Origin: Phycisphaerales bacterium
GTDB taxonomy: Bacteria; Planctomycetota; Phycisphaerae; Phycisphaerales; UBA1924
Direction: 5' to 3'
Length of the DNA: 64,000 nt
Assembly: GCA_028289195.1 (NCBI GenBank)
Contig: JANQQR010000022.1
Coordinates: 1 to 64,000 of the forward strand
The notes below the pieces were generated by a model. That model saw only the letters and a list, made by a program, of their open reading frames with translations, was not told where the DNA came from and did no database searches. Positions 1 to 11,021 of the stretch are shown here, one piece after another (position 1 is the first letter of the stretch; each line of letters begins with the position of its first letter). Made by a program: the position numbers and the translations under genes.

Positions 1-2395
<2,395 letters not shown>

Positions 2396-2786
2396 ACACC
2401 AACCGCACGCCCCGGGCTCACACTCTCGTGCGATCCCGGTTTGCGGGGCCGATCTGATGCAAACCACCGCCAGACTCCGGTTCCCGCCCGAACGGTTGCC
2501 CGTTCGCTCGAGACACGACATCCACCCGATCCGCAGGGCTTTGCATACACACCCTGCCGGGAACAAAGGACGCCGGAGACCGGCACGATTTCGTTCTATC
2601 TTTCGCCGTTAATTGGCACTCATGCTCTTTCTCGGTGCACACCTGTCGTTCATAGAGGCCAGCGCGATAGAGGTCGTCAGGATTGAAGAGCGATCTCGTG
2701 GGTATGGGATACCCGGGGATAGCGATCGCCAGACGGATGTAGGGCGCTGCGCCGAACGCAGGTGCGGCATTCACAACAATCTTCGG

Positions 2787-2798
2787 TTTCCAAAGAGC
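2787..2798 (-). promoter_or_regulatory. boxA-like antitermination site in the 23S leader
   Basis: The minus strand reads GCTCTTTGGAAA about 100 nt after the predicted start site. It shares the GCTCTTT core of the rRNA boxA element bound by NusB/S10. The role is inferred from that short match and its position in an rRNA leader. Confidence 0.4.
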
Positions 2799-2905
2799 TC
2801 GGTGCCTGGGCCGTCACGGCTTGCACACCGACACTTCTTGCCCGTCAGGAGAAAGGTTCTCGTTGGCGGGTTCGAAGGCCTCGCTGGTTTTCAGCGGGAT
2901 CGGCA

Positions 2906-2933
2906 AGTGTAGCGATTGCTCATTTCCTGTCAA
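2906..2933 (-). promoter_or_regulatory. Promoter of the 23S rRNA gene
   Basis: On the minus strand a perfect -35 TTGACA (2928-2933) is followed after 16 bases by TACACT (2906-2911), placing transcription start near 2899. This is the best sigma-70-type match in the window, as expected for a stable RNA gene. Its -10 sequence resembles the hexamers found before several protein genes here. Confidence 0.65.
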
Positions 2934-2993
2934 GCCGGCGAAGACCTGGATTCTCCGAGAACCTCCCGATGGGGATAGCTCGGGGAGAACAGG

Positions 2994-3010
2994 CCGGGCG
3001 CCTCGCCCGG
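2994..3010 (-). terminator. Hairpin downstream of the pilus operon
   Basis: A 7-bp inverted repeat (CCGGGCG, 3-nt loop) lies 38-54 bases past the stop codon of the last pilus gene. There is no clear U-tract, so it may stabilise the mRNA end or act with Rho rather than being a classical terminator. Confidence 0.35.
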
Positions 3011-3047
3011 CTCCGCCCCGGATGGGCCTGCGGGCCCTTGGGCGGGG

Positions 3048-4925
3048 TCAGCGCCGGTCGGGATCGTCGTCCCGATCGGTGCTCGGGATGCTCGGGACGG
3101 CGGCGGCACCGAGCTGGGCGTTGGCCAGCACCTCGGCGAATCGCTGGCTGGTCTCGGCCTCGCGGGCCATGCGGCTGATCAGGCGGGTCCCGTCGGACGA
3201 GGCCAGGAATACCTGGGCGGCCCCGGGGGCGCCCGGCACGGACACGACGTCGACGAGGAAACCGTCGCCGCGGATGGTGCGGGAGGCCCCGACCTCGGTC
3301 TCGTCGCCGAGGGCGATCTGACCGTTGTCGGCTTCGGAGATCTGCCAGGTCTTGAGCTCGGGCAGCGAGACGCTGCCCTCGACGGAGTCGCCCGGGCTCA
3401 GGCTGACCTGGGCCCGGCGCCAGTAGCCGTAGAAGAACTCGAAGATCTCGAGCGTGGCGCGGGCGCCGGCGGCGATGGGCTGGTTGCGGGCCACCGGGTT
3501 GGCCGAGGCGACGAAGAACATCACGTCGGGCGCGATCTCGACGGGGTCGGACCACTCGGACGGGGCGCTGTCGACGACGAATTGCCTGGCGAGCTCGCGG
3601 GCGTCTTCGGGGAGCTTGTCCTCGAACCCGAAGTAGGGGTTGGTGATGCGGACGCGGGCGCGGTAGCGGTAGGTCTCGCCGGGCTGGGCGCCCAGGTCGT
3701 GCGTCCAGAGCGTGACTTCCGGGGTGTCGGGCTCGGCGAGCGAGAGGAGGGGCTCCTCGAAGACCGGCTCGTCGCCGGCGTCGAGCGGGCGGCCCTCTTC
3801 GTCGAAGCCGAGATCGTTCAGCGCATCGACGGCGCTGGTGGCACGCCCATCGAACTCCACGATGCGCTGCTCGACTGGGTTGAGATCGCCGCCTCCGCCT
3901 CCGGGCGCGCCGTCGTCGCCCCGGGGGTCGTCGCCGTTGTTCTGCTGGATGAGTTGATCGATGCGTGCGCGGAAGCTGCGGAGGTCGTTCACCAAGGTGT
4001 TGACCTGCTCGAGCAGCGCGGGGTTGGCCTCGGCGCCTGCGCTGGGCCACGTCCAGGGCTCGCCGGAGATCGTCTGGTACATCTCGGGGCGTCTGATGTC
4101 GGACCGGCTCTCGGCTTCGATGCGGAGGATCTCGCTGAGGTCGGTGTTCTGCATGCCCTCCCGGTCGAGCTCGTCGCGAACGCTCGCGGCACCGACCATG
4201 GGCGCGAGCTCCACGGCGTCGCTCCACTGCCCGCCCTCGATGAGGGTCTGGCGCTCCCAAACGACGTCGAGGATCTCGGAGCGGCGCTTCCAGAACTCAT
4301 CGGGGACGCCCGCGGCGCCGTCGCCGGGGCTGGCCAGCATGGCGCGGAAGTCCTCGGCGGGGAAGCGGGTCTCGATCGAGACGCTGCGCACGTCGAAGGG
4401 CTGCGCGGTCGGGAGCATCCTCTGGAGCTCGGGGCCGGCGCGCTGGACGGCGACGGGGTCGAGCGTGAAGCCGTAGGTGGCGCTGACTGGGCGCGAGGTC
4501 TGGGGCGGGGTGATCGCCACGAACGCCGCGTTCTGGTTGGATCCGCCGGTCTCCGGGCGGACGATCGGGCCGTCGGCGCCGGCGTCACCGAGGTCGAGCT
4601 GGGCCTCGCCGAGGGCGAGGATCTGGGCCGAACCGGTGCCCGCGCTGCGCGACTGCTCGTAGAGATCGAGCACGGCCGGGGCGCGTTCGGGGACGCCTCC
4701 CGCGACGTCGGGCGACGAGAGCTCGCTGGCCTTGCGCTCGGCGAGTTCGCGCACCTCGGCATACGCCTGCGAGATGGGGACGTCCTTGTTGTTGGCGCGC
4801 ACGGTCGCGGGGCCGCCGATGAGGCCGAGCTGCTGCACGAGAACGAAGATCAACACGAGGAAGAACGCCGCGAGGACGACCTTCTCCACGTGCTGCTCGA
4901 TGATCGAGATGCCTTTGAGCTTCAT
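3048..4925 (-). CDS. Bitopic membrane protein, third gene of the pilM operon
   Basis: A 625-residue protein whose family I do not recognise by sequence. A short N-terminus is followed by one hydrophobic segment (about residues 14-36), and the rest is predicted to be periplasmic, with an acidic Gly/Pro-rich linker near the middle (GGGGGD). The start is supported by AGGAG ahead of the ATG. It is the last gene of a three-gene operon, 59 bases after the previous one. Its topology and position match the PilN/PilO/PilP type of alignment-complex protein that normally follows pilM, so a role in the type IV pilus or type II secretion inner-membrane platform is likely but inferred from context. Confidence 0.7.
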   Translation of the reverse strand: MKLKGISIIEQHVEKVVLAAFFLVLIFVLVQQLGLIGGPATVRANNKDVPISQAYAEVRELAERKASELSSPDVAGGVPERAPAVLDLYEQSRSAGTGSAQILALGEAQLDLGDAGADGPIVRPETGGSNQNAAFVAITPPQTSRPVSATYGFTLDPVAVQRAGPELQRMLPTAQPFDVRSVSIETRFPAEDFRAMLASPGDGAAGVPDEFWKRRSEILDVVWERQTLIEGGQWSDAVELAPMVGAASVRDELDREGMQNTDLSEILRIEAESRSDIRRPEMYQTISGEPWTWPSAGAEANPALLEQVNTLVNDLRSFRARIDQLIQQNNGDDPRGDDGAPGGGGGDLNPVEQRIVEFDGRATSAVDALNDLGFDEEGRPLDAGDEPVFEEPLLSLAEPDTPEVTLWTHDLGAQPGETYRYRARVRITNPYFGFEDKLPEDARELARQFVVDSAPSEWSDPVEIAPDVMFFVASANPVARNQPIAAGARATLEIFEFFYGYWRRAQVSLSPGDSVEGSVSLPELKTWQISEADNGQIALGDETEVGASRTIRGDGFLVDVVSVPGAPGAAQVFLASSDGTRLISRMAREAETSQRFAEVLANAQLGAAAVPSIPSTDRDDDPDRR

Positions 4926-4984
4926 TTTCTATGGACTCCTGCTGGCGACGTGCCCCGGTGGGCGTCGCTCGGCGGATGCGTGGT

Positions 4985-6364
4985 TCAGCCTTGGTCTTGG
5001 TCCGCGACGTCTTCGCCCTCGGTCTCGGGCTCGGGCTCCGGTTCGGGGATTCCGAACTGGGTGCGCACGGGGGCGGGCATCGACTCGCCGAGCCAGGAGC
5101 GGAGCCAGACGGACTCCACCGTGAACCTGGCGCGGACGACGTAGTCCGATCCGTAGTCGTAGCCCTGGGCCAGATCGGGGATCGGGTCGTAGTCCTCGAT
5201 GTCGATGTCGGTGACGGTCATGTAGTTCGTCTGCGCGAACGCGTCGACGATCAGGGGGATCTTGTTGGCGGCGACGATCGCTTCGATCTCGACGAAGCGG
5301 AGGTCGTACATCGAGTTCGGGGCGACCGGCCAGCTCACGCGCCCGGTGTGTGTGAGCTCGAAGTTGGGCTGGACGATCGCCTTGTCGTCGACACTGACCG
5401 GGGGCGCGCCGCCCCCGCCCTCGTCACCACGCGGTGTGCGCCGGCGGCCGCCATCGTCGGCGGGGGCCCCGCTGACGCCGGGCTCGGAGATCCGGATGGA
5501 CTCGATGCGCTTGACGGCGCCGTCGTAGACCGGCACGCGCCCGTCGAACTCGTCGGTGTTGGCCAGGGCGAGAGCGCTCATGACGTCTTCGTGGATCCAG
5601 AGGAAGTGCTGAGCGCGCCAGGCGCCCTCGAGCGCCTCGTCGCGCTCCAGCGCGGTGAGGTCGGCGTTCTCGACGTTGGGGAGGACGTCGAAGATGTCGC
5701 GTGTGGCGAAGAAGCGCACGCCTCGGGCGTGGTCGCGGTAGAGGTCGAGGCGGAGCTCGCCGAGTCGCTGGCGGATCTGGTCCTGCTCCTCGGCGGTGAG
5801 CTGGTCGGACGTGCGCGACGCGGTGATCCGCGCTTCCTGCTGCGTCTTCTCGCGGGTGATGGTGGCGCTGACCGAGGCGCCCGAGGGGCGCTGCCCGGCC
5901 TGCGCATCGCTGAGCATGGCGTCGTGGGCGTCGCCGTACTGCTCGACGAACTCGCGGAGCAGGCGGAGCAGGGTGGTGTCGTCCGGCGGCGAGGGCAGGA
6001 AGCCCCGCGCCGCGGGGAGCAGTTCCTTCTCACCCCTGTTGAATTCGATGGCGCGCGTCCGGACCGTGGTGACGTCGCTGAGCAGCTGCTCGCGGATCGC
6101 CTTGACGCGCTGGGTGGTGGCGTCGTTGGGGGCGCGCTTCAGGGAGAACTCTTCCTGGCCCTCGAGGACCGCGGGGATCCCGTAGGTGACATCGATGCCG
6201 TTGATCTGGCTGACCTTCTGGCTGATGTCCTTTTCGAGGTCCTCGTGGATCGTGGCCCGCCAGCCGGAGGCGAAGAACCACGCGACCGGCGCCGCGATCA
6301 CGGCGAGGAGGAGGAGGATGACGCTGACGAGATTCGCTTTGAGCCAGGGCACGAAACCGGTCAT
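4985..6364 (-). CDS. Bitopic membrane protein, PilO-like by position
   Basis: A 459-residue protein with a single N-terminal membrane helix (about residues 10-33) followed by a charged, probably coiled-coil periplasmic region and a Gly/Arg/Asp-rich linker near residue 350. Its start codon overlaps the pilM stop (ATGA), indicating translational coupling. In other bacteria pilM is followed by pilN and pilO, both bitopic proteins of the inner-membrane alignment complex. This gene has that topology, but sequence similarity to PilO is not evident by eye. Family membership is therefore inferred from operon position. Confidence 0.7.
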   Translation of the reverse strand: MTGFVPWLKANLVSVILLLLAVIAAPVAWFFASGWRATIHEDLEKDISQKVSQINGIDVTYGIPAVLEGQEEFSLKRAPNDATTQRVKAIREQLLSDVTTVRTRAIEFNRGEKELLPAARGFLPSPPDDTTLLRLLREFVEQYGDAHDAMLSDAQAGQRPSGASVSATITREKTQQEARITASRTSDQLTAEEQDQIRQRLGELRLDLYRDHARGVRFFATRDIFDVLPNVENADLTALERDEALEGAWRAQHFLWIHEDVMSALALANTDEFDGRVPVYDGAVKRIESIRISEPGVSGAPADDGGRRRTPRGDEGGGGAPPVSVDDKAIVQPNFELTHTGRVSWPVAPNSMYDLRFVEIEAIVAANKIPLIVDAFAQTNYMTVTDIDIEDYDPIPDLAQGYDYGSDYVVRARFTVESVWLRSWLGESMPAPVRTQFGIPEPEPEPETEGEDVADQDQG

Positions 6365-8445
6365 GACGAGGCCTCCTCATTGGTCGGTGCGCCGGCATCG
6401 GCGGTGGCGTCGGTGTCCGCTTCCATCGCCTCGGCCTCCATCTCGGCCGGGGTGCGGATCTGGACGCTCCAATTGATCGTGTAGCGATAGAGGGTGCCCG
6501 CGGGACGGGGCTTGATGGCCTCGGCGGGGATGGGCGCGATGGTGTCGAGCTCGGACGAATCGGCGCCGCGCGGGGCGCGGTCCCTGCTCGGCGGCGGTGG
6601 CGGGTTGCCCCCTCCGCTGTCGGTCGGGTCGCTGTCGTCGCCGGGGGGAGGGCCGCCGCCGCCGCGACGGCGGGAGGGCGACGAGGGGCTGCTCGGTGGC
6701 GGGCCGTCGCCCTCGAACTCGACGATCGGCACGTCGGTCGGACCGGGGATGCTCTCGAAGGTGTAGGTCACCCCGGTGCGCTGCTGGTTGTTGCGCAGCC
6801 AGGAGAGGAAGGACTCGTTGAGGAACGCGCGGTCGTCTGCGCTGGAATCGACGACGAGCGTGACGAGCAGCCCGCCGCGCTCGCCCGCGACCGGGCCTTC
6901 GGCGGCCTGGGCGTCGTCGTTTGCGCGCCTGCGCCGGCGTCCGCCGTCGTCGCCCTGGGGCATCGACGAGACGAGCAGAGAGGTGCCGGGCTTGACGTAC
7001 TCGGTGTTGAAGCTGGCCAGGCGGACGCCGAGTTCGTCGGCTCCGACGGGCGCCTTGCGCTGGGCGTCGGAGAGCATGTTGCTCACGTCGGCGAGGACTT
7101 CGGCGTAGAGGTCCTTGCCCGTCGCGAGCGCCAGGACGTTCTGCGCGACGAAGCCGGGCCCCTCGATCGACTCGACCTCGCTCCACTTGCCCTTGAGGTC
7201 GCCGCCGGTGCGGATTGCGTCGTTAATGGGGCGCGTGTTGCTGGGGTCGGCGCGGGCGGCGTCGACCTCGGCGCTCTCGAGGAACGGCTGGAGGAACATC
7301 AGCCCGCCGGCGGCCAGGCCCATGCCCGCGGCGACGGCGAAGACCTTGGTCTTGCGCTTCCAGAGCGCTTTGCGGATCACCGGGACCGGCATGAGGTTGG
7401 CGTTGATGGTCTCGAGGCCGAGGCCCTGGAGGGCGAGGCCGTAGCTGGTGGCCATCATGGTCGAGGCGGCCTCGAAGTCGGCGCTCTCGCTCCCCTCGAT
7501 GTTCAGGCGCTTGTAGCGCTCGAGGCGGTAGACGTCCATCTGGAGCTGCTGGCTCAGCAGCTTGCGGAGGCCCATGAGCTTGAAGGTCGCGCCGCAGCCG
7601 ATGACCCGCTGGATGTTGGCCTCGGGGTGCGTGTCCTTGTAGTAGCCGATGGAGCGCTGGATGTCCTGGACGAGCTCGGAGAGGACCGGCTTGAGGGACT
7701 GGAAGATGTGCTTCTTGTACTTGCTGGTCTCGGCCTCGCGCTTGAGCTTCTCGGCCTTGACGTAGTCGAGCTTGAAGGTCTCGGCGATCTTCTCGGTGAA
7801 CTGGTGGCCGCCGAGGGGGAAGGTGCGCATCCAGACCTTGCCGTGGTCGGCGATGATCAGGTCGGTGGCGGTGGTGCCGATGTCGACGATGACGGTGCCG
7901 GGAGTCTGGTCGGTGAAGGCCAGGTCGTAGGCCAGGGCGTTGTAGACCGAGACGGGGCTGAGGTTGATGATGTCCGGCGTGAGGCCGACCTCGCTGTAGA
8001 GCGAGAGCATCTCGTTCATGCGCTCCTTGGTGGAGGCGAAGATGCCGACCTCGACTTCGGGCGAGTCCTCGCTGGCGAAGGTCTGGTAGTCCCACTCGAC
8101 GTCGTCGATCGGGAAGGGGATCTGCTGGACCGCCTCGAACTTGACCAGGCCGGCGACTCCCTTGGGCTCGACCGGCGGGAGCTTGGCGAAGCGGGCGAAG
8201 GCCGAGTGGCCGGGGACCGACAGGGCGATGGTGCTGCCACGCATCGCGTCGCGGTACTGGCTCATGAGGGAGCCCAGGGCGAGGCGGGTCGCCTCATCCT
8301 TATCTATGCCGGGCGTCGAGAGGACGCGCTTGTGGGGCATGACCACGAAGTCGGCGACGCGGAGGGAGTCTCCGTCGCGCTCGACCTTCAGGGCCTTGAC
8401 GCCACCGGCGCCGACTTCGATACCCCAGCAGACGTTGGAAGCCAT
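6361..8445 (-). CDS. pilM: Type IV pilus assembly protein PilM with a membrane-anchored PilN-like C-terminus
   Basis: A 694-residue protein. The first ~360 residues are a PilM actin-like ATPase: an N-terminal IEVGAGGVKALK segment, a VDIGTTATDLI phosphate loop, and a conserved KLDYVKAEKLKRE helix. PilM is cytoplasmic and binds the N-terminal peptide of PilN. Here a transmembrane helix (VFAVAAGMGLAAGGLMF) follows directly, then an external region with Pro/Ser/Gly-rich linkers. Ordinary PilM is about 350 residues with no membrane helix, so this looks like PilM joined to a PilN-type bitopic protein. I chose the start at 8445 because AAGGAG sits 7 bases before its ATG; the frame is open upstream but lacks such a site. 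It heads an operon with two bitopic proteins. Confidence 0.88.
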   Translation of the reverse strand: MASNVCWGIEVGAGGVKALKVERDGDSLRVADFVVMPHKRVLSTPGIDKDEATRLALGSLMSQYRDAMRGSTIALSVPGHSAFARFAKLPPVEPKGVAGLVKFEAVQQIPFPIDDVEWDYQTFASEDSPEVEVGIFASTKERMNEMLSLYSEVGLTPDIINLSPVSVYNALAYDLAFTDQTPGTVIVDIGTTATDLIIADHGKVWMRTFPLGGHQFTEKIAETFKLDYVKAEKLKREAETSKYKKHIFQSLKPVLSELVQDIQRSIGYYKDTHPEANIQRVIGCGATFKLMGLRKLLSQQLQMDVYRLERYKRLNIEGSESADFEAASTMMATSYGLALQGLGLETINANLMPVPVIRKALWKRKTKVFAVAAGMGLAAGGLMFLQPFLESAEVDAARADPSNTRPINDAIRTGGDLKGKWSEVESIEGPGFVAQNVLALATGKDLYAEVLADVSNMLSDAQRKAPVGADELGVRLASFNTEYVKPGTSLLVSSMPQGDDGGRRRRRANDDAQAAEGPVAGERGGLLVTLVVDSSADDRAFLNESFLSWLRNNQQRTGVTYTFESIPGPTDVPIVEFEGDGPPPSSPSSPSRRRGGGGPPPGDDSDPTDSGGGNPPPPPSRDRAPRGADSSELDTIAPIPAEAIKPRPAGTLYRYTINWSVQIRTPAEMEAEAMEADTDATADAGAPTNEEASS

Positions 8446-8839
8446 AACCGCTCCTTCGTGATGCGTTCGCCGCGAGGCCCGCGGGCCCACCAGCTCGGCG
8501 GGGCCTCAGGCGGCAAGGGCGACCATGCTAGCGACAAGGCCGAATTCGGGTTTCGCCTCCGGGGGTGCGTTCCGATCGCGCACCACGACCCGGTCGCGAG
8601 CGCGATCCGATACGGCCCCGGGCGGCCTGCGGTTCGGGCGAGCCCGCGGGGATGCTGGCTCCGATTCTGCGCCTCACCCGCGGGGGCGAATGGAGTACAC
8701 TGTGCGGTTCGGACATCCCCGGAGCGAAGGCCCAGGCGCCGAGGGGCGAGGCCGGAGCGACGGGAAGGGATCGCTGGTTGGGAACCGAGATCCGGGAAAT
8801 CGAATCGAGACACAGGTCAGTCGAGCCGAGCACGCCGGT
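8446..8839. other. Divergent intergenic region between pilM and rpsA
   Basis: 394 bases with no gene. On the plus strand TACACT at 8696-8701 is the best -10 candidate for rpsA and would give a leader of about 130 nt; a clear -35 is missing. On the minus strand TAGCAT (8525-8530) could serve pilM. The long S1 leader could carry autoregulation by S1, as known for rpsA elsewhere, but I see no specific structure to support that. Confidence 0.4.
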
Positions 8840-10390
8840 ATGAACGAGAACACCGCCGAGAACAAGGCGCCGTCGTCGCCTCCCCAGGACGCGATCGAGG
8901 ATCAACAGGCACCCCAGGCCAGCGAGGCTCCGGCCGAGCAGGCGGCGCCCGCGGACAGCGCGGGAGGCGCGCCGGCGCCGGTAGCCGCGCCCCCGGCACC
9001 GTCGGTCGGCGACGCTTCGTCGATAGAGATCGACGACGCGACGCAGGCCGAGATCGATGCCGCGATGAGCGCGGCGACCGGCGGACCGGCCGATGCGCCC
9101 AAGGCCGTGCACGACAAGCCGAAGCCCGAGGAACTCGAGGCCGCGCACGCGGCGGCGCAGCCCAAGGCGATCCGCGGCCCGCGCGTGGTGCAGGGCGGGC
9201 GCGAGTATCGCACCGGCATCGTCGTGAGCGTTGGGCCGTCGGACATCTTCATCGAGTTCGGCCCCAAGGAACTGGGCGTTCTGCCCCGCACGCAGTTCAA
9301 GGACGAGGAACTGCCGGGTGTCGGCGAAGAGATGGAGACTGCTGTCGAGCGGTTCGATCGCGACGAGGGTCTGTTCATCTGCACCCGTCCGGGCGCCGTG
9401 CAGAAGGCCGATTGGGAGATGCTGGAGCCGGGCCAGGTGGTCGAGGCTCGCGTCACCGGCGTCAACAAGGGCGGGCTGGAGCTGGAGGTCGCCAAGCACC
9501 GGGCGTTTATGCCCGCCTCGCAGGTCGACACGCGCCGCATCGAGGACCTTTCGGTGTTCGTAGGCGAGAAGATGGCCTGCAAGGTGACGAAGGTCGATCG
9601 CACCGGCAGGGGCAACATCCTGCTGTCGCGGCGCGACATCGTCGCCGGGGAGCGGAAGGCGGCCCTGGCCGAGGCGAAGGAATCGCTCAAGGAAGGCCAG
9701 ACCATCGAGGGCGTCGTGCGCAAGATCATGCCGTTCGGCGCGTTCGTCGACATGGGCGGCGTGGACGGCCTGCTGCACGTCTCGGACCTGAGCCACGACC
9801 GGGTGACCAAGGTCGAGGACGTCGTGAAGGAGGGTGACAAGGTCACCGTCCAGGTCCTCAAGCTCGACTGGGACAGCAATCGCCACTCGCTGGGGCTCAA
9901 GCAGCTCCAGGAAGATCCCTACGCCACGGCGACCGAGGGGATCAAGGAAGGCGAAGAGGTCGAGGGCAAGGTCACGAAGCTCATGGAGTTCGGCGCGTTC
10001 GTCGAGATCGCCCCGGGCGTCGAGGGCCTCGTGCACATCTCCGAGCTCGCCTGGCAGCGGGTCCAGAAGACCAGCGACGTGGTGCAGCCCGGCAAGCAGG
10101 TGAAGGTGAAGATCCTCAAGGTCGACACCGGCTCCCGCAAGGTGAGCCTGTCGATGAAGCAGTGCTCGGGCATGCCGATGCCCAAGGGCATGAAGCCCCG
10201 CGGCGGCGGTCGCGGGCGCGGGCGCGGCGAAGAGGACACGCGCAGCCCGGACGAGATCCTCAAGGAGACGCCGGCGCTCCGGCGTGCCCGCGAGAAGGCC
10301 AAGCAGCAGGAGAAGCAGACCGCCGGTCTGCGCAGCGGCCTCGGCGACGCGATGGGCGAGGGCCTTGGCGGCCTGAAGCTCCCGAGCTGA
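8840..10390 (+). CDS. rpsA: 30S ribosomal protein S1
   Basis: A 516-residue protein with four S1 RNA-binding domains at about residues 122-185, 197-265, 284-354 and 368-439; the last two carry the classic FGAFV signature. S1 delivers mRNA to the 30S subunit. An Ala/Pro/Glu-rich disordered extension of ~120 residues precedes the domains, and a basic Arg/Gly tract (GGGRGRGRG) with a charged helix follows. Gammaproteobacterial S1 has six domains; four-domain forms occur in other phyla. I took the ATG at 8840, which begins MNENTAEN, because the frame upstream is Arg-rich and looks non-coding. The Shine-Dalgarno there is weak, which is common for S1. Confidence 0.93.
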   Translation: MNENTAENKAPSSPPQDAIEDQQAPQASEAPAEQAAPADSAGGAPAPVAAPPAPSVGDASSIEIDDATQAEIDAAMSAATGGPADAPKAVHDKPKPEELEAAHAAAQPKAIRGPRVVQGGREYRTGIVVSVGPSDIFIEFGPKELGVLPRTQFKDEELPGVGEEMETAVERFDRDEGLFICTRPGAVQKADWEMLEPGQVVEARVTGVNKGGLELEVAKHRAFMPASQVDTRRIEDLSVFVGEKMACKVTKVDRTGRGNILLSRRDIVAGERKAALAEAKESLKEGQTIEGVVRKIMPFGAFVDMGGVDGLLHVSDLSHDRVTKVEDVVKEGDKVTVQVLKLDWDSNRHSLGLKQLQEDPYATATEGIKEGEEVEGKVTKLMEFGAFVEIAPGVEGLVHISELAWQRVQKTSDVVQPGKQVKVKILKVDTGSRKVSLSMKQCSGMPMPKGMKPRGGGRGRGRGEEDTRSPDEILKETPALRRAREKAKQQEKQTAGLRSGLGDAMGEGLGGLKLPS

Positions 10391-10571
10391 TCAATCAGCA
10401 CGCCTGAGATCCGGCGATTCAGTCCGGGAGCGATCTCCGCGCGCCTGCGCCGTAGCTCTGAAATGTCATACTATCGGTCTGAACGACGGTATTTCGCTTT
10501 ATAGGTCTCGAAATATCGTTGTTATCGTCCATCAGTGGCGTTCTGGCGCTTCTGAGAGGGTTTTTCGGGTT

Positions 10572-10587
10572 TGGCATGCTGGGTGCA
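10572..10587 (+). promoter_or_regulatory. Candidate sigma-54 (-24/-12) promoter
   Basis: TGGCATG-N4-GTGCA matches the RpoN consensus TGGCACG-N4-TTGCA with two mismatches, and GG and GC are exactly 10 bases apart. It lies 49 bases before the small gene at 10636. The AT-rich block at about 10460-10530 upstream could hold an enhancer. An RpoN gene is not in the window, so this rests on the motif alone. Confidence 0.5.
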
Positions 10588-10635
10588 TTCTCTCTTCTCA
10601 GACAACGCCCAGGGAGGGCGTGAGAGGAGACCCCG

Positions 10636-10920
10636 ATGAACACCAAGCTCAAAGCAATGATGATGAACGCCTCGGTCGCCGGCTCCGTCGGTGCTCTGGC
10701 CTTCACGGTTGGCGCGGCGCTGCACACGGGCGCGGCGGCGGCGGCTGACGAGCTGATGGGTTCCGGGGCCGAATCGACAGTCATGCTCGCGTCGTCCGAG
10801 GCCCGGGGCGATCGCTCGGGGGCCGAGGGCGCTCAGCGGAGCGGGACCATCCAGCGGGCCAACCTCCTGGTTGGCGAGCAGGTGGTCGATCGCTTCATGT
10901 CGATGGGCGTGAGCTGGTAA
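10636..10920 (+). CDS. Small exported or membrane protein, unknown function
   Basis: A 94-residue protein with a basic N-terminus (NTKLK) and a hydrophobic Ala/Gly-rich stretch to about residue 37 resembling a signal peptide (AAAAADE). The mature part is polar and short. Start choice is supported by GAGGAG a few bases before the ATG and by the sigma-54-like promoter upstream. It stands alone between rpsA and the PEP-CTERM-like gene on the other strand. I recognise no family. Confidence 0.6.
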   Translation: MNTKLKAMMMNASVAGSVGALAFTVGAALHTGAAAAADELMGSGAESTVMLASSEARGDRSGAEGAQRSGTIQRANLLVGEQVVDRFMSMGVSW

Positions 10921-11021
10921 CGAGCGGCAGGGAGGCGGGGCCGAGCCGGGCGCGGGCGATCCAAGGGAGGGTCCGCGAGCGGGTCGGCCCTGCGTCGCTC
11001 GTTTTCCGGCGGATCGTCTTG

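Larger units (their letters stand above)
2396..3047 (-). other. 23S rRNA leader and intergenic region
   Basis: This 652-base stretch has no credible gene. It holds the 23S promoter (2906-2933), a leader of about 500 nt that contains a boxA-like site, and, on the far side, GC-rich hairpins just past the stop codon of the pilus operon. There is no 16S rRNA and no spacer tRNA, so the 23S gene is an independent transcription unit. The processing stems that flank 23S rRNA cannot be checked because the 3' flank is outside the window. Confidence 0.75.

Noticed and set aside
4931..6484. Long open frame on the plus strand opposite the pilus genes
   Set aside because: It mirrors the coding strand of well-supported genes, is dominated by Ala/Gly/Arg/Glu, and has no ribosome site. 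High GC gives long antisense frames.
7627..9837. 736-residue plus-strand frame across pilM and rpsA
   Set aside because: It runs antisense to pilM and then out of frame with rpsA, with no recognisable family. Both real genes here have clear motifs.
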